From the NCBI RefSeq assembly GCF_040676675.1, contig NZ_JBFAPK010000020.1, positions 1-64,000 of the forward strand: a stretch of DNA of 64,000 nucleotides, read 5' to 3'. The notes beneath the pieces are model-generated. The model was not told the origin of the DNA and ran no database searches. It worked only from the letters and a program-made list of their open reading frames with translations. Made by a program: the position numbers and the translations under genes. This DNA comes from JBFAPK01 sp040676675 (GTDB lineage: Bacteria > Actinomycetota > Actinomycetes > Mycobacteriales > Micromonosporaceae). Every line of letters starts with the position of its first letter. Within the stretch, counting starts at the first letter, position 1. Shown here piece after piece: positions 40,426 through 49,393 of the stretch.

Positions 40426-43014
40426 TCAGAACGCGCAGGCGACCACGAGTTCCTCGGTCCGGCCCGGCAGGTAGTCGAGCTTGGCGATCCGTCCCGCCGC
40501 CCGCAGGTCGCCGGCGACCAGGGCCAGCCGCTCCAGCATCGTCGCCGGCCCGAGCACCTCGGCCAGCGGCACCTCGGCGCGCATCGACAGCCTCCGCTCC
40601 GACTTGGCCCGGCGCACCTGCGTCAGCGCCGCGCCCGCCAGCTCCAGCAGCTCGGGGTCACCGTCCCCGGCCGCCCGCTCCAGTTCGTACCGGGTCGGCC
40701 ACGGCGAGCGGTGCACCGAGCCGTACCGCCACCAGGACCAGACCTCCTCGGTGACGTACGGCAGGAACGGCGCGAACAACCGCAGCTGCGCCGAGAGGGC
40801 GGTGGCCAGGGCCGCCCGGGCCGACTCGGCGGCGGCCCCAGAGCCGTACGCCCGCTCCTTCACCAGCTCGATGTAGTCGTCGCAGAACCGCCAGAAGAAC
40901 CCCTCGGTCGCGGCCAACGCGGCCGTGTGGTCGTACGCGTCGAGGGCGGCCGTCGCGGTGGCGACCACGCCCGAGAGCCCGGCGAGCATGGAGCGGTCCA
41001 GCGGCTCGCCGACCTCGGCCCGCAGCGCGTCGGCGGCGCCCAGCCCGAGCGCGAACTTGGACGCGTTGAGCAGCTTCGTCGCCAGCCGCCGACCGACCCT
41101 GATCTGCGCCGGGTCGAAGGCCAGGTCCGTGCCGGGCCGCCCGTTCGCCGCCCAGTAGCGCACCGCGTCGGAGCCGTTCTCGACCAGCAGCCCCATCGGG
41201 GTGACCACGTTCCCCTTGGACTTCGACATCTTCTTGCGGTCCGGGTCGAGGATCCAGCCCGAGAGGACCGCGTCCCGCCAGGGCAGCACGCCGTGCTCCA
41301 GGTGCGCGCGGACCACGGACGAGAAGAGCCAGGTACGGATGATCTCCTGCCCCTGCGGGCGCAGGTCCATCGGGAAGACCCGGGCGAACAGGTCCGGGTC
41401 GGTCTCCCAGCCGCTGACGATCTGCGGCGTGAGCGAGGAGGTGGCCCAGGTGTCCATCACGTCCGGGTCGCCGATGAAGCCGCCCGGCCGGCCGCGCTGG
41501 GACTCGTCGTACCCGGCCGGCGCCTCGGACGACGGGTCGACGGGGAGTGCCGACTCCTCCGGCGTGAGAGGCTGTGCGTAGTCCGGCTCGCCAGTGTCGT
41601 CGAGCCGGTACCAGACCGGGATCGGCACGCCGAAGAAGCGCTGCCGGCTGACCAGCCAGTCACCGGTGAGCCCGCCGACCCAGTGGTCGTACCGGTGCCG
41701 CATGTGTGGCGGCACCCAGTTCAGCTCGCGCCCCCGGGCCAGCAGCGCCTCCCGCAGCTCCGCGTCGCGACCGCCGTTGCGCAGGTACCACTGCCGGCTG
41801 GAGATGATCTCCAGTGGGCTGTCGCCCCGCTCGTAGAACTTGACCGGGTGGGTGACCGGCCGCGGCTCGCCGAGCAGCGCGCCGGACTCGGCGAGCAGCT
41901 CCACGATCCGGCGCCGGGCCGCGTTCACCGCCCGCCCGGCCACCTCCGCGTAGGGCTCGGCGGGCACCCCGTCCGGCGGCGACGGCAGCAGCCGGCCGTC
42001 CCGGCCGAGGATCACCCGGGTCGGCAGCCGCAGCTCCCGCCACCAGGTCACGTCCGTGAGGTCGCCGAAGGTGCAGACCATCACCACACCGGTGCCCTTG
42101 GTCGGCTCGGCCAGCGAGTGGGCGTAGATCGGCACCTCGACGCCGAAGAGCGGGCTCCGGGCGACGCCGCCGACCAGCCCCGCGTACCGCTCGTCGTCGG
42201 GGTGGACGACCAGCGCCACGCAGGCCGGCAGCAGCTCCGGCCGGGTGGTGTCGATCTCGACGGTGCCGCCGTCGGGCGCGGGGCCCGCGGGTCCGCCGCG
42301 CACGAGGGCGAACGCGATCCGGTGGTACGCGCCGGGCCGCTCCCGATCCTCCAGCTCGGCCTGGGCCACGGCGGTGGCGAAGCCGACGTCCCAGAGGGTC
42401 GGCGCCTCCGCCGTGTACGCCTCGCCCCGGGCCAGGTTGCGCAGGAACGCGCGCTGCGAGACGGCCTGCGCGTGCCGCCCGATCGTGGTGTACGTCAGCG
42501 ACCAGTCCACCGACAGCCCGAGCCGCCGCCACAGCGCCTCGAAGACCTGCTCGTCCTCGGCGGTCAGCCGGCCGCACAGCTCCACGAAGTTGCGCCGCGA
42601 GATGGAGATCGGGTTCTTGCGCGCCTCGGCGTTCACCGGTGCGGCCGGCGGCTGCCAGTCCGGGTCGTACGGCAGCGACGGGTCGCAGCGCACCCCGTAG
42701 ACGTTCTGCACCCGGCGCTCGGTGGGCAGCCCGTTGTCGTCCCAGCCCATCGGGTAGAAGACGGTCCGCCCGCGCATCCGCTGAAAGCGCGCGACGATGT
42801 CGGTGTGGGTGTACGAGAAAACGTGCCCCATGTGCAGTTCGCCCGATACGGTCGGCGGCGGGGTGTCGATCGCGTACACGTCCGCCCGGTTCCTCGACCG
42901 GTCGAACGCGTACGTGCCCTCCTCCTGCCAACGCCGCGCCCAGGTCTCCTCGATGCCGTCCAGGGTGGGACGCTCGGGGATACCGGCGCGGGCGGTCCTC
43001 GCCGTATCAGTCAT
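40426..43014 (-). CDS. valS: valine--tRNA ligase
   Basis: 862-aa class Ia synthetase charging tRNA-Val. HMGH at residues 61-64 (GELHMGHVFSYTHTD), KMSKS at 595-599 (DRKKMSKSKGN), editing domain between them with TKGTGVVMVCTFGDLTD, and the family GWDDNGLPTERRVQN. The C-terminus ends shortly after the anticodon-binding domain, without the long coiled-coil arm of the E. coli enzyme. This is the shorter archaeal-like type found in some bacteria. ATG at 43014 without Shine-Dalgarno; TAGCAT 6 nt upstream. No T-box leader is present. Confidence 0.95.
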   Translation of the reverse strand: MTDTARTARAGIPERPTLDGIEETWARRWQEEGTYAFDRSRNRADVYAIDTPPPTVSGELHMGHVFSYTHTDIVARFQRMRGRTVFYPMGWDDNGLPTERRVQNVYGVRCDPSLPYDPDWQPPAAPVNAEARKNPISISRRNFVELCGRLTAEDEQVFEALWRRLGLSVDWSLTYTTIGRHAQAVSQRAFLRNLARGEAYTAEAPTLWDVGFATAVAQAELEDRERPGAYHRIAFALVRGGPAGPAPDGGTVEIDTTRPELLPACVALVVHPDDERYAGLVGGVARSPLFGVEVPIYAHSLAEPTKGTGVVMVCTFGDLTDVTWWRELRLPTRVILGRDGRLLPSPPDGVPAEPYAEVAGRAVNAARRRIVELLAESGALLGEPRPVTHPVKFYERGDSPLEIISSRQWYLRNGGRDAELREALLARGRELNWVPPHMRHRYDHWVGGLTGDWLVSRQRFFGVPIPVWYRLDDTGEPDYAQPLTPEESALPVDPSSEAPAGYDESQRGRPGGFIGDPDVMDTWATSSLTPQIVSGWETDPDLFARVFPMDLRPQGQEIIRTWLFSSVVRAHLEHGVLPWRDAVLSGWILDPDRKKMSKSKGNVVTPMGLLVENGSDAVRYWAANGRPGTDLAFDPAQIRVGRRLATKLLNASKFALGLGAADALRAEVGEPLDRSMLAGLSGVVATATAALDAYDHTAALAATEGFFWRFCDDYIELVKERAYGSGAAAESARAALATALSAQLRLFAPFLPYVTEEVWSWWRYGSVHRSPWPTRYELERAAGDGDPELLELAGAALTQVRRAKSERRLSMRAEVPLAEVLGPATMLERLALVAGDLRAAGRIAKLDYLPGRTEELVVACAF

Positions 43015-43020
43015 GGGTCG

Positions 43021-43026
43021 ATGCTA
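43021..43026 (-). promoter_or_regulatory. -10 box TAGCAT of leaderless valS
   Basis: Minus-strand TAGCAT 6 nt before the ATG at 43014. Confidence 0.55.
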
Positions 43027-43120
43027 GAGGCGCTTTCCCCGACGACACGAACGAGTTGGCCGATCCGTCGCCGGCTCGGGTGCCGCTCGCGGCGGCGGGG
43101 ATGACCCCGGCGGGCGCCGC

Positions 43121-45157
43121 TCAGACCAGGGAGTCGAGCCACTGCTGGTGCAGGGCCGCGTAGCGACCGCCGCCGGAGATCAGGGCCGCGGGCGCGCCGT
43201 CTTCGACCACGCGTCCCGCGTCGAGCACGAGCACCCGGTCCGCGATCTCCACGGTGGAGAGCCGGTGCGCGATCACGATGGCCGTACGGTCGGCGAGGAT
43301 CGAGCGCAGCGCGTGCTGGACCAGCCGCTCGCTCGGTACGTCGAGCGAGGAGGTCGCCTCGTCCAGGATCAGTACGGTCGGGTCGGCCAGGAACGCGCGG
43401 GCGAAGGCGACCAACTGCCGCTGCCCGGCGGAGAGCCGGCCGCCGCGCCGGTGCACGTCGGTGGCGTACCCGTCGGGCAGGGCGGCGATGAACTCGTGCG
43501 CCCCGATCGCGCGGGCCGCCGCCGCCACCTCCTCGTCCGAGGCGTCCGGCCGGCCGAACCGGATGTTGTCCGCGATCGAGCCGGCGAAGAGGTGGTTCTC
43601 CTGGGTCACCATCACGACCGCCCGGCGCAGGTCGGCGTCGCGCAGGTCGCGCAGGTCCACCCCGCCGAGGGTGACGGCGCCGGCGCTCGGGTCGTAGAAG
43701 CGGGAGACCAGCTTCGCCACCGTCGACTTGCCGGCACCGGTCGCCCCGACCAGCGCCACGGTCTGCCCGGCCGGGATGTGCAGGGTCAGCTCCGGCAGGA
43801 TCGGCGCGTCGGGCCGGTAGCCGAAGCGGACCCCGCGGAAGTCGATCGCGCCCCGCCGCGGGCCGGTCGGCAGCGGGAGCGGGCGGCCCGGCTCCGCCAC
43901 CCCCGGCTGCTCGTCGAGGACCCCGGCGAGCTTCTCCAGCGCCGCGGTGGCCGACTGCAGCGCGTTGTAGAACTGGCTCAGCTCCTGCATCGGCTCGAAG
44001 AACCGGCGCAGGTAGAGCAGGAACGCGGCGAGCACCCCGATCTCGGTGTGCCCGCCCAGCACCCGCCATCCGCCGTACGTCAGGACGACCGCGATCGTCA
44101 CGTTGCCGATCACCTTGATTCCCGGCGAGTACGTGGCGATGAGCCGGAAGGCCCGCAGGTTCGCCCGCCGGTGGTCGTCGTTGACGGCCGCGAAGATCTG
44201 CTGGTTGCGGGGTTCGCGGCGGAACGCCTGCACCGCGCGGATCCCGCCGAGCGACTCCACGAAGTGCACGATGACCAGCGCGATCGCCTCGCGGGTGCGG
44301 CGGTAGGCGGCGGCCGAGGCGAGCGCGAACCAGCGAGAGAGCCAGAGCAGGAACGGGAACGCCAGCAGGGTGACCCCGGCCAGCGGCGGGTCCAGCCAGA
44401 GCAGGATGCCGGCGACCGAGACGATCGACAGCCCGGCCAGGACCAGGTCGTCGATGCCGCCGTCGACCAGCTCCGAGATCGAGTCCATGTCGCTGGTGAG
44501 CCGGGCCACCACCCGCCCGGAGGTGTACCGCTCGTGGAAACCGACCGAGAGGCGCAGGAAGTGGTCGTACACCCGGCGCCGCAGGTCGAGCAGGACGGCC
44601 TGGCCGACCCGGGCGGAGAGGGTGAGGAAGCCGCGCTTGCCGACGTACTCCGCCGCCGCGGCGACGAGGAAGACGGTGGCGATGGCGGCCAGCGTCGCGT
44701 ACGAGCCGTCCTCGCGGATCGGCGGGATGGCCCGGTCGATGCCGAGCATGACCAGGTACGGGCCGGCCATGCCGGCGGCGTTCTGCAACAGCAGCAGGAG
44801 CACCGTCACCGCGAGCAGCCGCCGGTGCGGCCGCAGCAGCGAGCCGAGCAGCGCCCGGCTGCGCCGGCGCAACCGGGCGGGCGAGCCGGGGGTGGCGGCC
44901 TCGGCGCTGGTCCGGTCGGCGTCGGGTTCGGTGGCGAGCCCACGCCAGCGGGTGATGTCGAGGGACTCCGGCGGGCGCTGCCCGGGCGCCCGGCGCTGGC
45001 CCGGCACGGCCGGCGGGGGAGCCGGGGCCGCCGGCGCGGACCCGGGCGGGAGCGGCGGGGGTCCGGGCCGGTGCGGCGGGGGCGCCGGTCGCGGGCGCGG
45101 GTGGTGGCCCGGGCCGGTCGCGGTGCCGGGGTCGGCGGTGGGTTCGGTGGCGGTCAC
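43121..45157 (-). CDS. ABC exporter half-transporter B (permease-ATPase fusion)
   Basis: 678 aa. An unusual Pro-rich cytoplasmic N-terminus (residues 1-60) precedes a six-helix type IV ABC membrane domain (about 100-400) and a nucleotide-binding domain. Walker A is GATGAGKST, the signature is RLSAGQRQ (LSAGQ), and Walker B VLILDEATSSLD has the catalytic Glu; the switch His is in IVIAHRLST. Its GTG start overlaps the stop of the preceding half-transporter by 4 bp, so the two form a heterodimeric exporter. Substrate unknown; homologous pairs export drugs or lipids. Confidence 0.92.
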   Translation of the reverse strand: MTATEPTADPGTATGPGHHPRPRPAPPPHRPGPPPLPPGSAPAAPAPPPAVPGQRRAPGQRPPESLDITRWRGLATEPDADRTSAEAATPGSPARLRRRSRALLGSLLRPHRRLLAVTVLLLLLQNAAGMAGPYLVMLGIDRAIPPIREDGSYATLAAIATVFLVAAAAEYVGKRGFLTLSARVGQAVLLDLRRRVYDHFLRLSVGFHERYTSGRVVARLTSDMDSISELVDGGIDDLVLAGLSIVSVAGILLWLDPPLAGVTLLAFPFLLWLSRWFALASAAAYRRTREAIALVIVHFVESLGGIRAVQAFRREPRNQQIFAAVNDDHRRANLRAFRLIATYSPGIKVIGNVTIAVVLTYGGWRVLGGHTEIGVLAAFLLYLRRFFEPMQELSQFYNALQSATAALEKLAGVLDEQPGVAEPGRPLPLPTGPRRGAIDFRGVRFGYRPDAPILPELTLHIPAGQTVALVGATGAGKSTVAKLVSRFYDPSAGAVTLGGVDLRDLRDADLRRAVVMVTQENHLFAGSIADNIRFGRPDASDEEVAAAARAIGAHEFIAALPDGYATDVHRRGGRLSAGQRQLVAFARAFLADPTVLILDEATSSLDVPSERLVQHALRSILADRTAIVIAHRLSTVEIADRVLVLDAGRVVEDGAPAALISGGGRYAALHQQWLDSLV

Positions 45158-46956
45158 GAGCGGACGAGTCCGACGTCGTCCGGGCTACCGGCGGTGGCGG
45201 AGAGCAGCGCGCGGTACGCCGGCACGGTGGCGAGCAGCTCGGAGTGGGTACCGACGGCCGCGATCCGGCCCCCGGCGAGCAGCGCCACCCGGTCGGCGAG
45301 CGCGATGGTCGACGGGCGGTGCACCACCAGCAGTGCCGTGGTCTCCCGTAACAGGTGACCCAGGGCCCGCTCGACCAGCGCCTCGGTGTGCACGTCCAGC
45401 GCCGAGAGCGGGTCGTCGAGCACGAGCACCCGGGGTTGGCCGAGCACCGCCCGGGCCAGCGCGATCCGCTGCCGCTGCCCGCCGGAGAGCGACAGCCCTT
45501 GCTCGCCGACCCGGGTGGCCAGGCCCCAGGGCAGGTCGTGCACGAAGTTGGCCTGGGCCACGTCGAGGGCGGCGCAGACCTCCTCCTCGCTCGCGTCGGC
45601 GCGGCCCAGGGTGAGGTTCTCCCAGATCGACATGGAGAAGAGGGTGGGCTCCTCGAACGCGACGCCGACCACCCGCCGCAGCGACGCGAGCCGGACGTCG
45701 CGGATGTCCCGGCCGTCCAGGGTGACCCGCCCGGCGGTGACGTCGTGCAGCCGGGGCACCAGCGAGAGCAGGCTGGTCTTGCCGCTGCCGGTGGCGCCCA
45801 CGACGGCGAGCGTCTCGCCGGGGCGGACGACCAGGTCGACGCCGGCGAGCACCGGCGGGCCACCGGGGTAGCCGAACTCGACGCCCTCGAACCGCAGCGC
45901 GCCGTCGACGTCGGAGCCGACCAGGGGTACGGCCGCCGGCCGGTCGACGACGGCCGGTTCGGTGTCGAGGACCTCCAGCACCCGGTCGGCGGCGGTCGTC
46001 GCCTCCTGGGCGTTCGCGATGATCCAGCCGAGCGACTCGATCGGCCAGATGAGCATGAGCTGGAGCGTGACGAACGCGACCAACTCGCCGATGGTCAGCG
46101 CGCCGTGTGCCGCCGCCACGGCGCCGGCGACCAGCACCACGGCGAGGGTGAGGTTCGGTACCAGGTCGAACAGCGCCGAGGTGCGGGCGAGCAGCCGGTT
46201 CTTGCCGATCGCGGTGTCGTGCAGCTGCCGGGTGCCGGCGGCGAAGCGCGCCGCCATCTGCGGCCGGCGGCCGAACGCCTTGACGGTGCGCAGCCCCTGG
46301 GCCGACTCCTCGACCAGCGTGGCGACGTCGCCCAGCTCGTCCTGCATCCGCCGGGAGGCGATCAGGTACGTCCGGGTGAACCGGCGGCTGACCAGGAAGA
46401 GCGGTACGGCGCTGGTCGCCACGAGCAGCCCGAGTACGGGGTGCAGCCCGATCAGCAGCACCGTGACGGTGAGGTAGGTGGCGGTGTTGACGATCATGAA
46501 GATCAGCCCGAAGGAGAGGAACCGCCTGATCACCGAGAGGTCGATGGTGGCCCGCGAGAGCAGCTGCCCCGACTGCCAGCGGTCGTGGAAGCCGACGTGC
46601 AGCCGTTGCAGCTGCGCGTAGAGGTCGTCCCGGATGGTTGCCTCCATCCCGACCGCCAGGGACGACTGGACCCAGCGCCGGATGAAGATCAGAAATGCCT
46701 CGACGAGCCCCAGCAGCAGCGCCAGCCCGCCGAGCCAGAACAACCCCTCCCGGTCCCGCGCCGCGATCGGGCCGTCCACCACCTGCCGGATCACCAGCGG
46801 GATGCCGATGCCCGCGGCGGTGGCGGCGAACGCGGCGACCAGCAACCAGCAGAGTTGCCAGGCGTACGGGCGGACGTAGCGCCGCAGGCGCCACAGGCTG
46901 GTCAGGGGGTGCGGGCGGGCGGTCGGGCGCGGCGAGGGGTCACGATCCGCGGGCAC
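45154..46956 (-). CDS. ABC exporter half-transporter A (degenerate ATPase site)
   Basis: 600 aa. Six-helix membrane domain (about 25-320), then a nucleotide-binding domain with Walker A GATGSGKTS and signature LSLSGGQRQRIALARA. Walker B is VLVLDDPLSALD, where Asp replaces the catalytic Glu; the switch His is kept in LLVVHRPST. With the canonical partner downstream this makes one consensus and one degenerate ATP site, the usual plan of heterodimeric exporters. GTG start with TACCGT 6 nt upstream, no Shine-Dalgarno sequence. Confidence 0.92.
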   Translation of the reverse strand: MPADRDPSPRPTARPHPLTSLWRLRRYVRPYAWQLCWLLVAAFAATAAGIGIPLVIRQVVDGPIAARDREGLFWLGGLALLLGLVEAFLIFIRRWVQSSLAVGMEATIRDDLYAQLQRLHVGFHDRWQSGQLLSRATIDLSVIRRFLSFGLIFMIVNTATYLTVTVLLIGLHPVLGLLVATSAVPLFLVSRRFTRTYLIASRRMQDELGDVATLVEESAQGLRTVKAFGRRPQMAARFAAGTRQLHDTAIGKNRLLARTSALFDLVPNLTLAVVLVAGAVAAAHGALTIGELVAFVTLQLMLIWPIESLGWIIANAQEATTAADRVLEVLDTEPAVVDRPAAVPLVGSDVDGALRFEGVEFGYPGGPPVLAGVDLVVRPGETLAVVGATGSGKTSLLSLVPRLHDVTAGRVTLDGRDIRDVRLASLRRVVGVAFEEPTLFSMSIWENLTLGRADASEEEVCAALDVAQANFVHDLPWGLATRVGEQGLSLSGGQRQRIALARAVLGQPRVLVLDDPLSALDVHTEALVERALGHLLRETTALLVVHRPSTIALADRVALLAGGRIAAVGTHSELLATVPAYRALLSATAGSPDDVGLVRS

Positions 46957-46962
46957 CCCTCG

Positions 46963-46968
46963 ACGGTA
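46963..46968 (-). promoter_or_regulatory. -10 box TACCGT of leaderless ABC exporter operon
   Basis: Minus-strand TACCGT 6 nt before the GTG at 46956. Confidence 0.5.
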
Positions 46969-47003
46969 TCGGCAAATTGCTATTAGTAAGAGTCAGCTTG
47001 CCG

Positions 47004-47504
47004 TCACCGCGCCTCGTGCCCGAGAAGCCACTTTTTCACGTCGAGACCCCAGCGGAAGCCGCCGAGCCCGCCGTCGGTACGCAGCACCCGGTGGCACGGT
47101 ACGAAGAGCGCGATGCCGTTGCGGGCGCAGGCCGCGGCGGCGGCGCGGACCGCCCGGGGCTGGCCGGCCAGCGCCGCGAAGCCGGTGTACGTGACCGGCT
47201 CGCCCGCCTTGACCTCGCGGAGCACCCGCCAGGCCCGGCCCATGAACTCGCCGCCGGTGTGCTGCTCGACCGGGACCTCGTCGATCGCCGTCAGGTCACC
47301 ATCCAGATAGGACCTGACCGCGCGGGTGATCGGGCCGAGGTCCGCGCGGGGCAGCACCGGGCCGGCCAGCGACGGGTGGATCCGGGCCGCCAGCACGTCG
47401 GCGTCGGCGGTGAAGCCGGCGGCGCGGACCACGCCCTCGCCGGTGGCGAGGACGGTCAGCGGGCCGGCGGGGGTGTCGAGGGTGCCGCGGTACAGGTTGG
47501 TCAT
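47004..47504 (-). CDS. ogt: methylated-DNA--[protein]-cysteine S-methyltransferase
   Basis: 166-aa suicide repair protein taking the methyl group from O6-methylguanine onto its active-site Cys137 (LFVPCHRV). The helix-turn-helix and Asn/Arg finger segments RAWRVLREVKAGEPVTYTG and AVRAAAAACARNGIA fit. The ATG overlaps the stop of the upstream ada-alkA gene (ATGA), so both are translated from one message. The same pair, alkA-ogt, exists in M. tuberculosis (Rv1317c-Rv1316c). Confidence 0.94.
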   Translation of the reverse strand: MTNLYRGTLDTPAGPLTVLATGEGVVRAAGFTADADVLAARIHPSLAGPVLPRADLGPITRAVRSYLDGDLTAIDEVPVEQHTGGEFMGRAWRVLREVKAGEPVTYTGFAALAGQPRAVRAAAAACARNGIALFVPCHRVLRTDGGLGGFRWGLDVKKWLLGHEAR

Positions 47505-49057
47505 GAGGCTCTCCAGAGTCTGATCACGGAGTACGAGCGCCAGGGCCGCCAGGCGGTCGCGTGTTCTTCCAGGGCTTTCGGGTCGCCGGGCAGGCCGAGC
47601 GCCGTCGCGCCGCGCCGGACCGCCAGGTCACCGGAGAGGAACGTGTCGGGGTCGCCGAGGCCGCGCAGGGCGACGTACCCGGCGGTCCAGCCGCCGATGC
47701 CGGGCAGCGCCGTCAGGCGCCGGACGAGCTCGTTGCGGTCCCCGCCCGGGTCGAGGTCGAGCTCCCCGGCGGCGACGTGCCGGGCGACGGTACGGATCGT
47801 CTCGCGCCGCGCGACCGGCATGGCGAACACCGCGTCGGGCAGCGCCGCCACCTCGGCCGCGGTCGGGAAGGTCCCGAGCCGGTCGGCCGGCGCCCCGGCG
47901 GCGTCCTCGCCCTCCCGGGCGGCGCGGGCGGCCGGGTTCTCGGCGTCGTCGGTCCCGCGGGCGGTCGGGTCCTCGGGGGCGCCGGCCGCGCGGGCGGTCG
48001 GGTCTCCGGCGTCGCCGGCCGCGCGCGCGGCGGCGGCGAGACGGCTGAGCACGGTGCGGGCCCCGGCGACGGAGACCTGCTGCCCGACGATCGCGCGGAC
48101 CACCATCTCGAAACCGTCCACGGCCCGGGGCACCCGTACGCCGGGCTCCTTGCGTACCGCCTCGGCGAGCGCCGGGTCCGCGCCGAGGGTCGCGTCGATC
48201 GCCTCCGGGTCGGCGTCCAGGTCGAGCAGCCGCCGGCAGCGCGCCACCGCCGGCGCCAGGTCCCGCACGTCGGTCAGGCGCAGCGTGGCGGCGACGTACT
48301 CCGGCAGCGGCGTCAGGGCGACCTCGGCCGGTCCGTGCGGCAGGCGCAGGCCCCGGCGGTACGTCCCGTCGCGCAGCTCCTCCACGCCGGGGATCGCGCG
48401 CAGCGCGAGGAAGTCGAGCAGCGCGCCGGCGTGCAGGGGCGGGCGGTACGCGAGCCGGAGGCTGATCGTGCCCGCCCCGTTCGCGGCCGGCCGGCCCCGG
48501 ACGCCGGCCCGCAGCTGGGACGGCGCCGCCGCGTACACCTCCCGGATCGTGTCGTTGAACTGCCGCACGCTGCCGAAGCCGGCGGCGAAGGCGATCTCCG
48601 CGAGACCGAGGTCGGTCGTCTCGACCAGGATGCGGGCGGTCTGCGCCCGCTGCGCCCGGGCCAGCGCCAGCGGCCCGGCGCCCAGCTCGGCGGTGAGCAT
48701 CCGGTGCAGGTGCCGCTCGGTGTAGCCGAGGCGGGCGGCGAGCCCGGGCACCCCGTCCCGGTCGACCACGCCGTCGGAGATCAGCCGCATCGCCCGGCCG
48801 ACCACGTCCGCGCGGACGTCCCACTCGGGGGAGCCGGGGGCGGCGTCCGGGCGGCAGCGCCGGCACGCCCGCAGGCCGGCCCGCTGGGCGGCCGCCGCGG
48901 ACGGGAAGAATCGGACGTTCTCCCGTTTCGGGGTGGTAGCGGGGCAGGACGGGCGGCAGTAGATGCCCGTCGACGTGACGCCGGTGTAGAACCAGCCGTC
49001 GAAGCGCTGGTCGCGGCTGTCGACTGCCCGGTAGCAGCGTTCGAAGTCCAGCTCCAT
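47501..49057 (-). CDS. alkA: Ada-AlkA fusion: methyl sensor/AraC regulator with 3-methyladenine glycosylase
   Basis: 518 aa in three parts. An Ada zinc domain (1-75; Cys34, Cys38, Cys65, Cys68 in GIYCRPSCPA and RACRRCRP) accepts methyl groups from DNA. An AraC-type HTH pair (about 85-175; LAARLGYTERHLHRML, IAFAAGFGSVRQFNDT) lets it act as activator. An AlkA glycosylase domain (about 190-518) carries the helix-hairpin-helix ALPGIGGWTAGYVALRGLG with a conserved Asp in FLSGDLAVR. A low-complexity insert (about 345-400, with DPTARA repeats) interrupts the glycosylase. It removes alkylated bases and likely senses methylation to switch on itself and ogt. Confidence 0.92.
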   Translation of the reverse strand: MELDFERCYRAVDSRDQRFDGWFYTGVTSTGIYCRPSCPATTPKRENVRFFPSAAAAQRAGLRACRRCRPDAAPGSPEWDVRADVVGRAMRLISDGVVDRDGVPGLAARLGYTERHLHRMLTAELGAGPLALARAQRAQTARILVETTDLGLAEIAFAAGFGSVRQFNDTIREVYAAAPSQLRAGVRGRPAANGAGTISLRLAYRPPLHAGALLDFLALRAIPGVEELRDGTYRRGLRLPHGPAEVALTPLPEYVAATLRLTDVRDLAPAVARCRRLLDLDADPEAIDATLGADPALAEAVRKEPGVRVPRAVDGFEMVVRAIVGQQVSVAGARTVLSRLAAAARAAGDAGDPTARAAGAPEDPTARGTDDAENPAARAAREGEDAAGAPADRLGTFPTAAEVAALPDAVFAMPVARRETIRTVARHVAAGELDLDPGGDRNELVRRLTALPGIGGWTAGYVALRGLGDPDTFLSGDLAVRRGATALGLPGDPKALEEHATAWRPWRSYSVIRLWRAS

Positions 49058-49288
49058 GTGGCAATCGTGCCCCGCCACGGTACCGGTGGCTCGCGGAAAT
49101 CGGACGTCACCGTACGGCGATGTGCCCGTCGACCACGGAGGGTGACAGCGCGACGTCGGCGGGTCGTCGTGACCATTCCGATACCGGATTGAAGCCCGAG
49201 CGATGCCTGGTTGACGCCGATTTGTGGCCTGCTGATCAGCGCTCCGCGAGGTGCTGGGCAACACAGAGTGATCTGCGTCGTCCGGTGC

Positions 49289-49326
49289 TTGACATCGTTG
49301 ACAACGCGCTCGGTCGAGAGCACTGT
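49289..49326 (+). promoter_or_regulatory. promoter with overlapping operator CGTTGACAACG
   Basis: TTGACA occurs at 49289-49294 and 49298-49303; the second is 17 bp from CACTGT (49321-49326). The perfect inverted repeat CGTTGACAACG (49296-49306) overlaps the -35 and resembles LacI-family sugar operators. This is the main content of the 336-bp gap between the ada-alkA and solute-binding-protein genes; the rest shows no gene. Confidence 0.5.
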
Positions 49327-49393
49327 GACTTGCTGCAACACAACGTGAAACAGCTCCGTATCACCACCATGCATGAACCGAAATGAGGGGACG

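Noticed and set aside
43015..43120. T-box leader of valS
   Set aside because: Only 106 bp separate it from the ABC gene, there is no T-box sequence, and a leaderless -10 sits 6 nt from the ATG.
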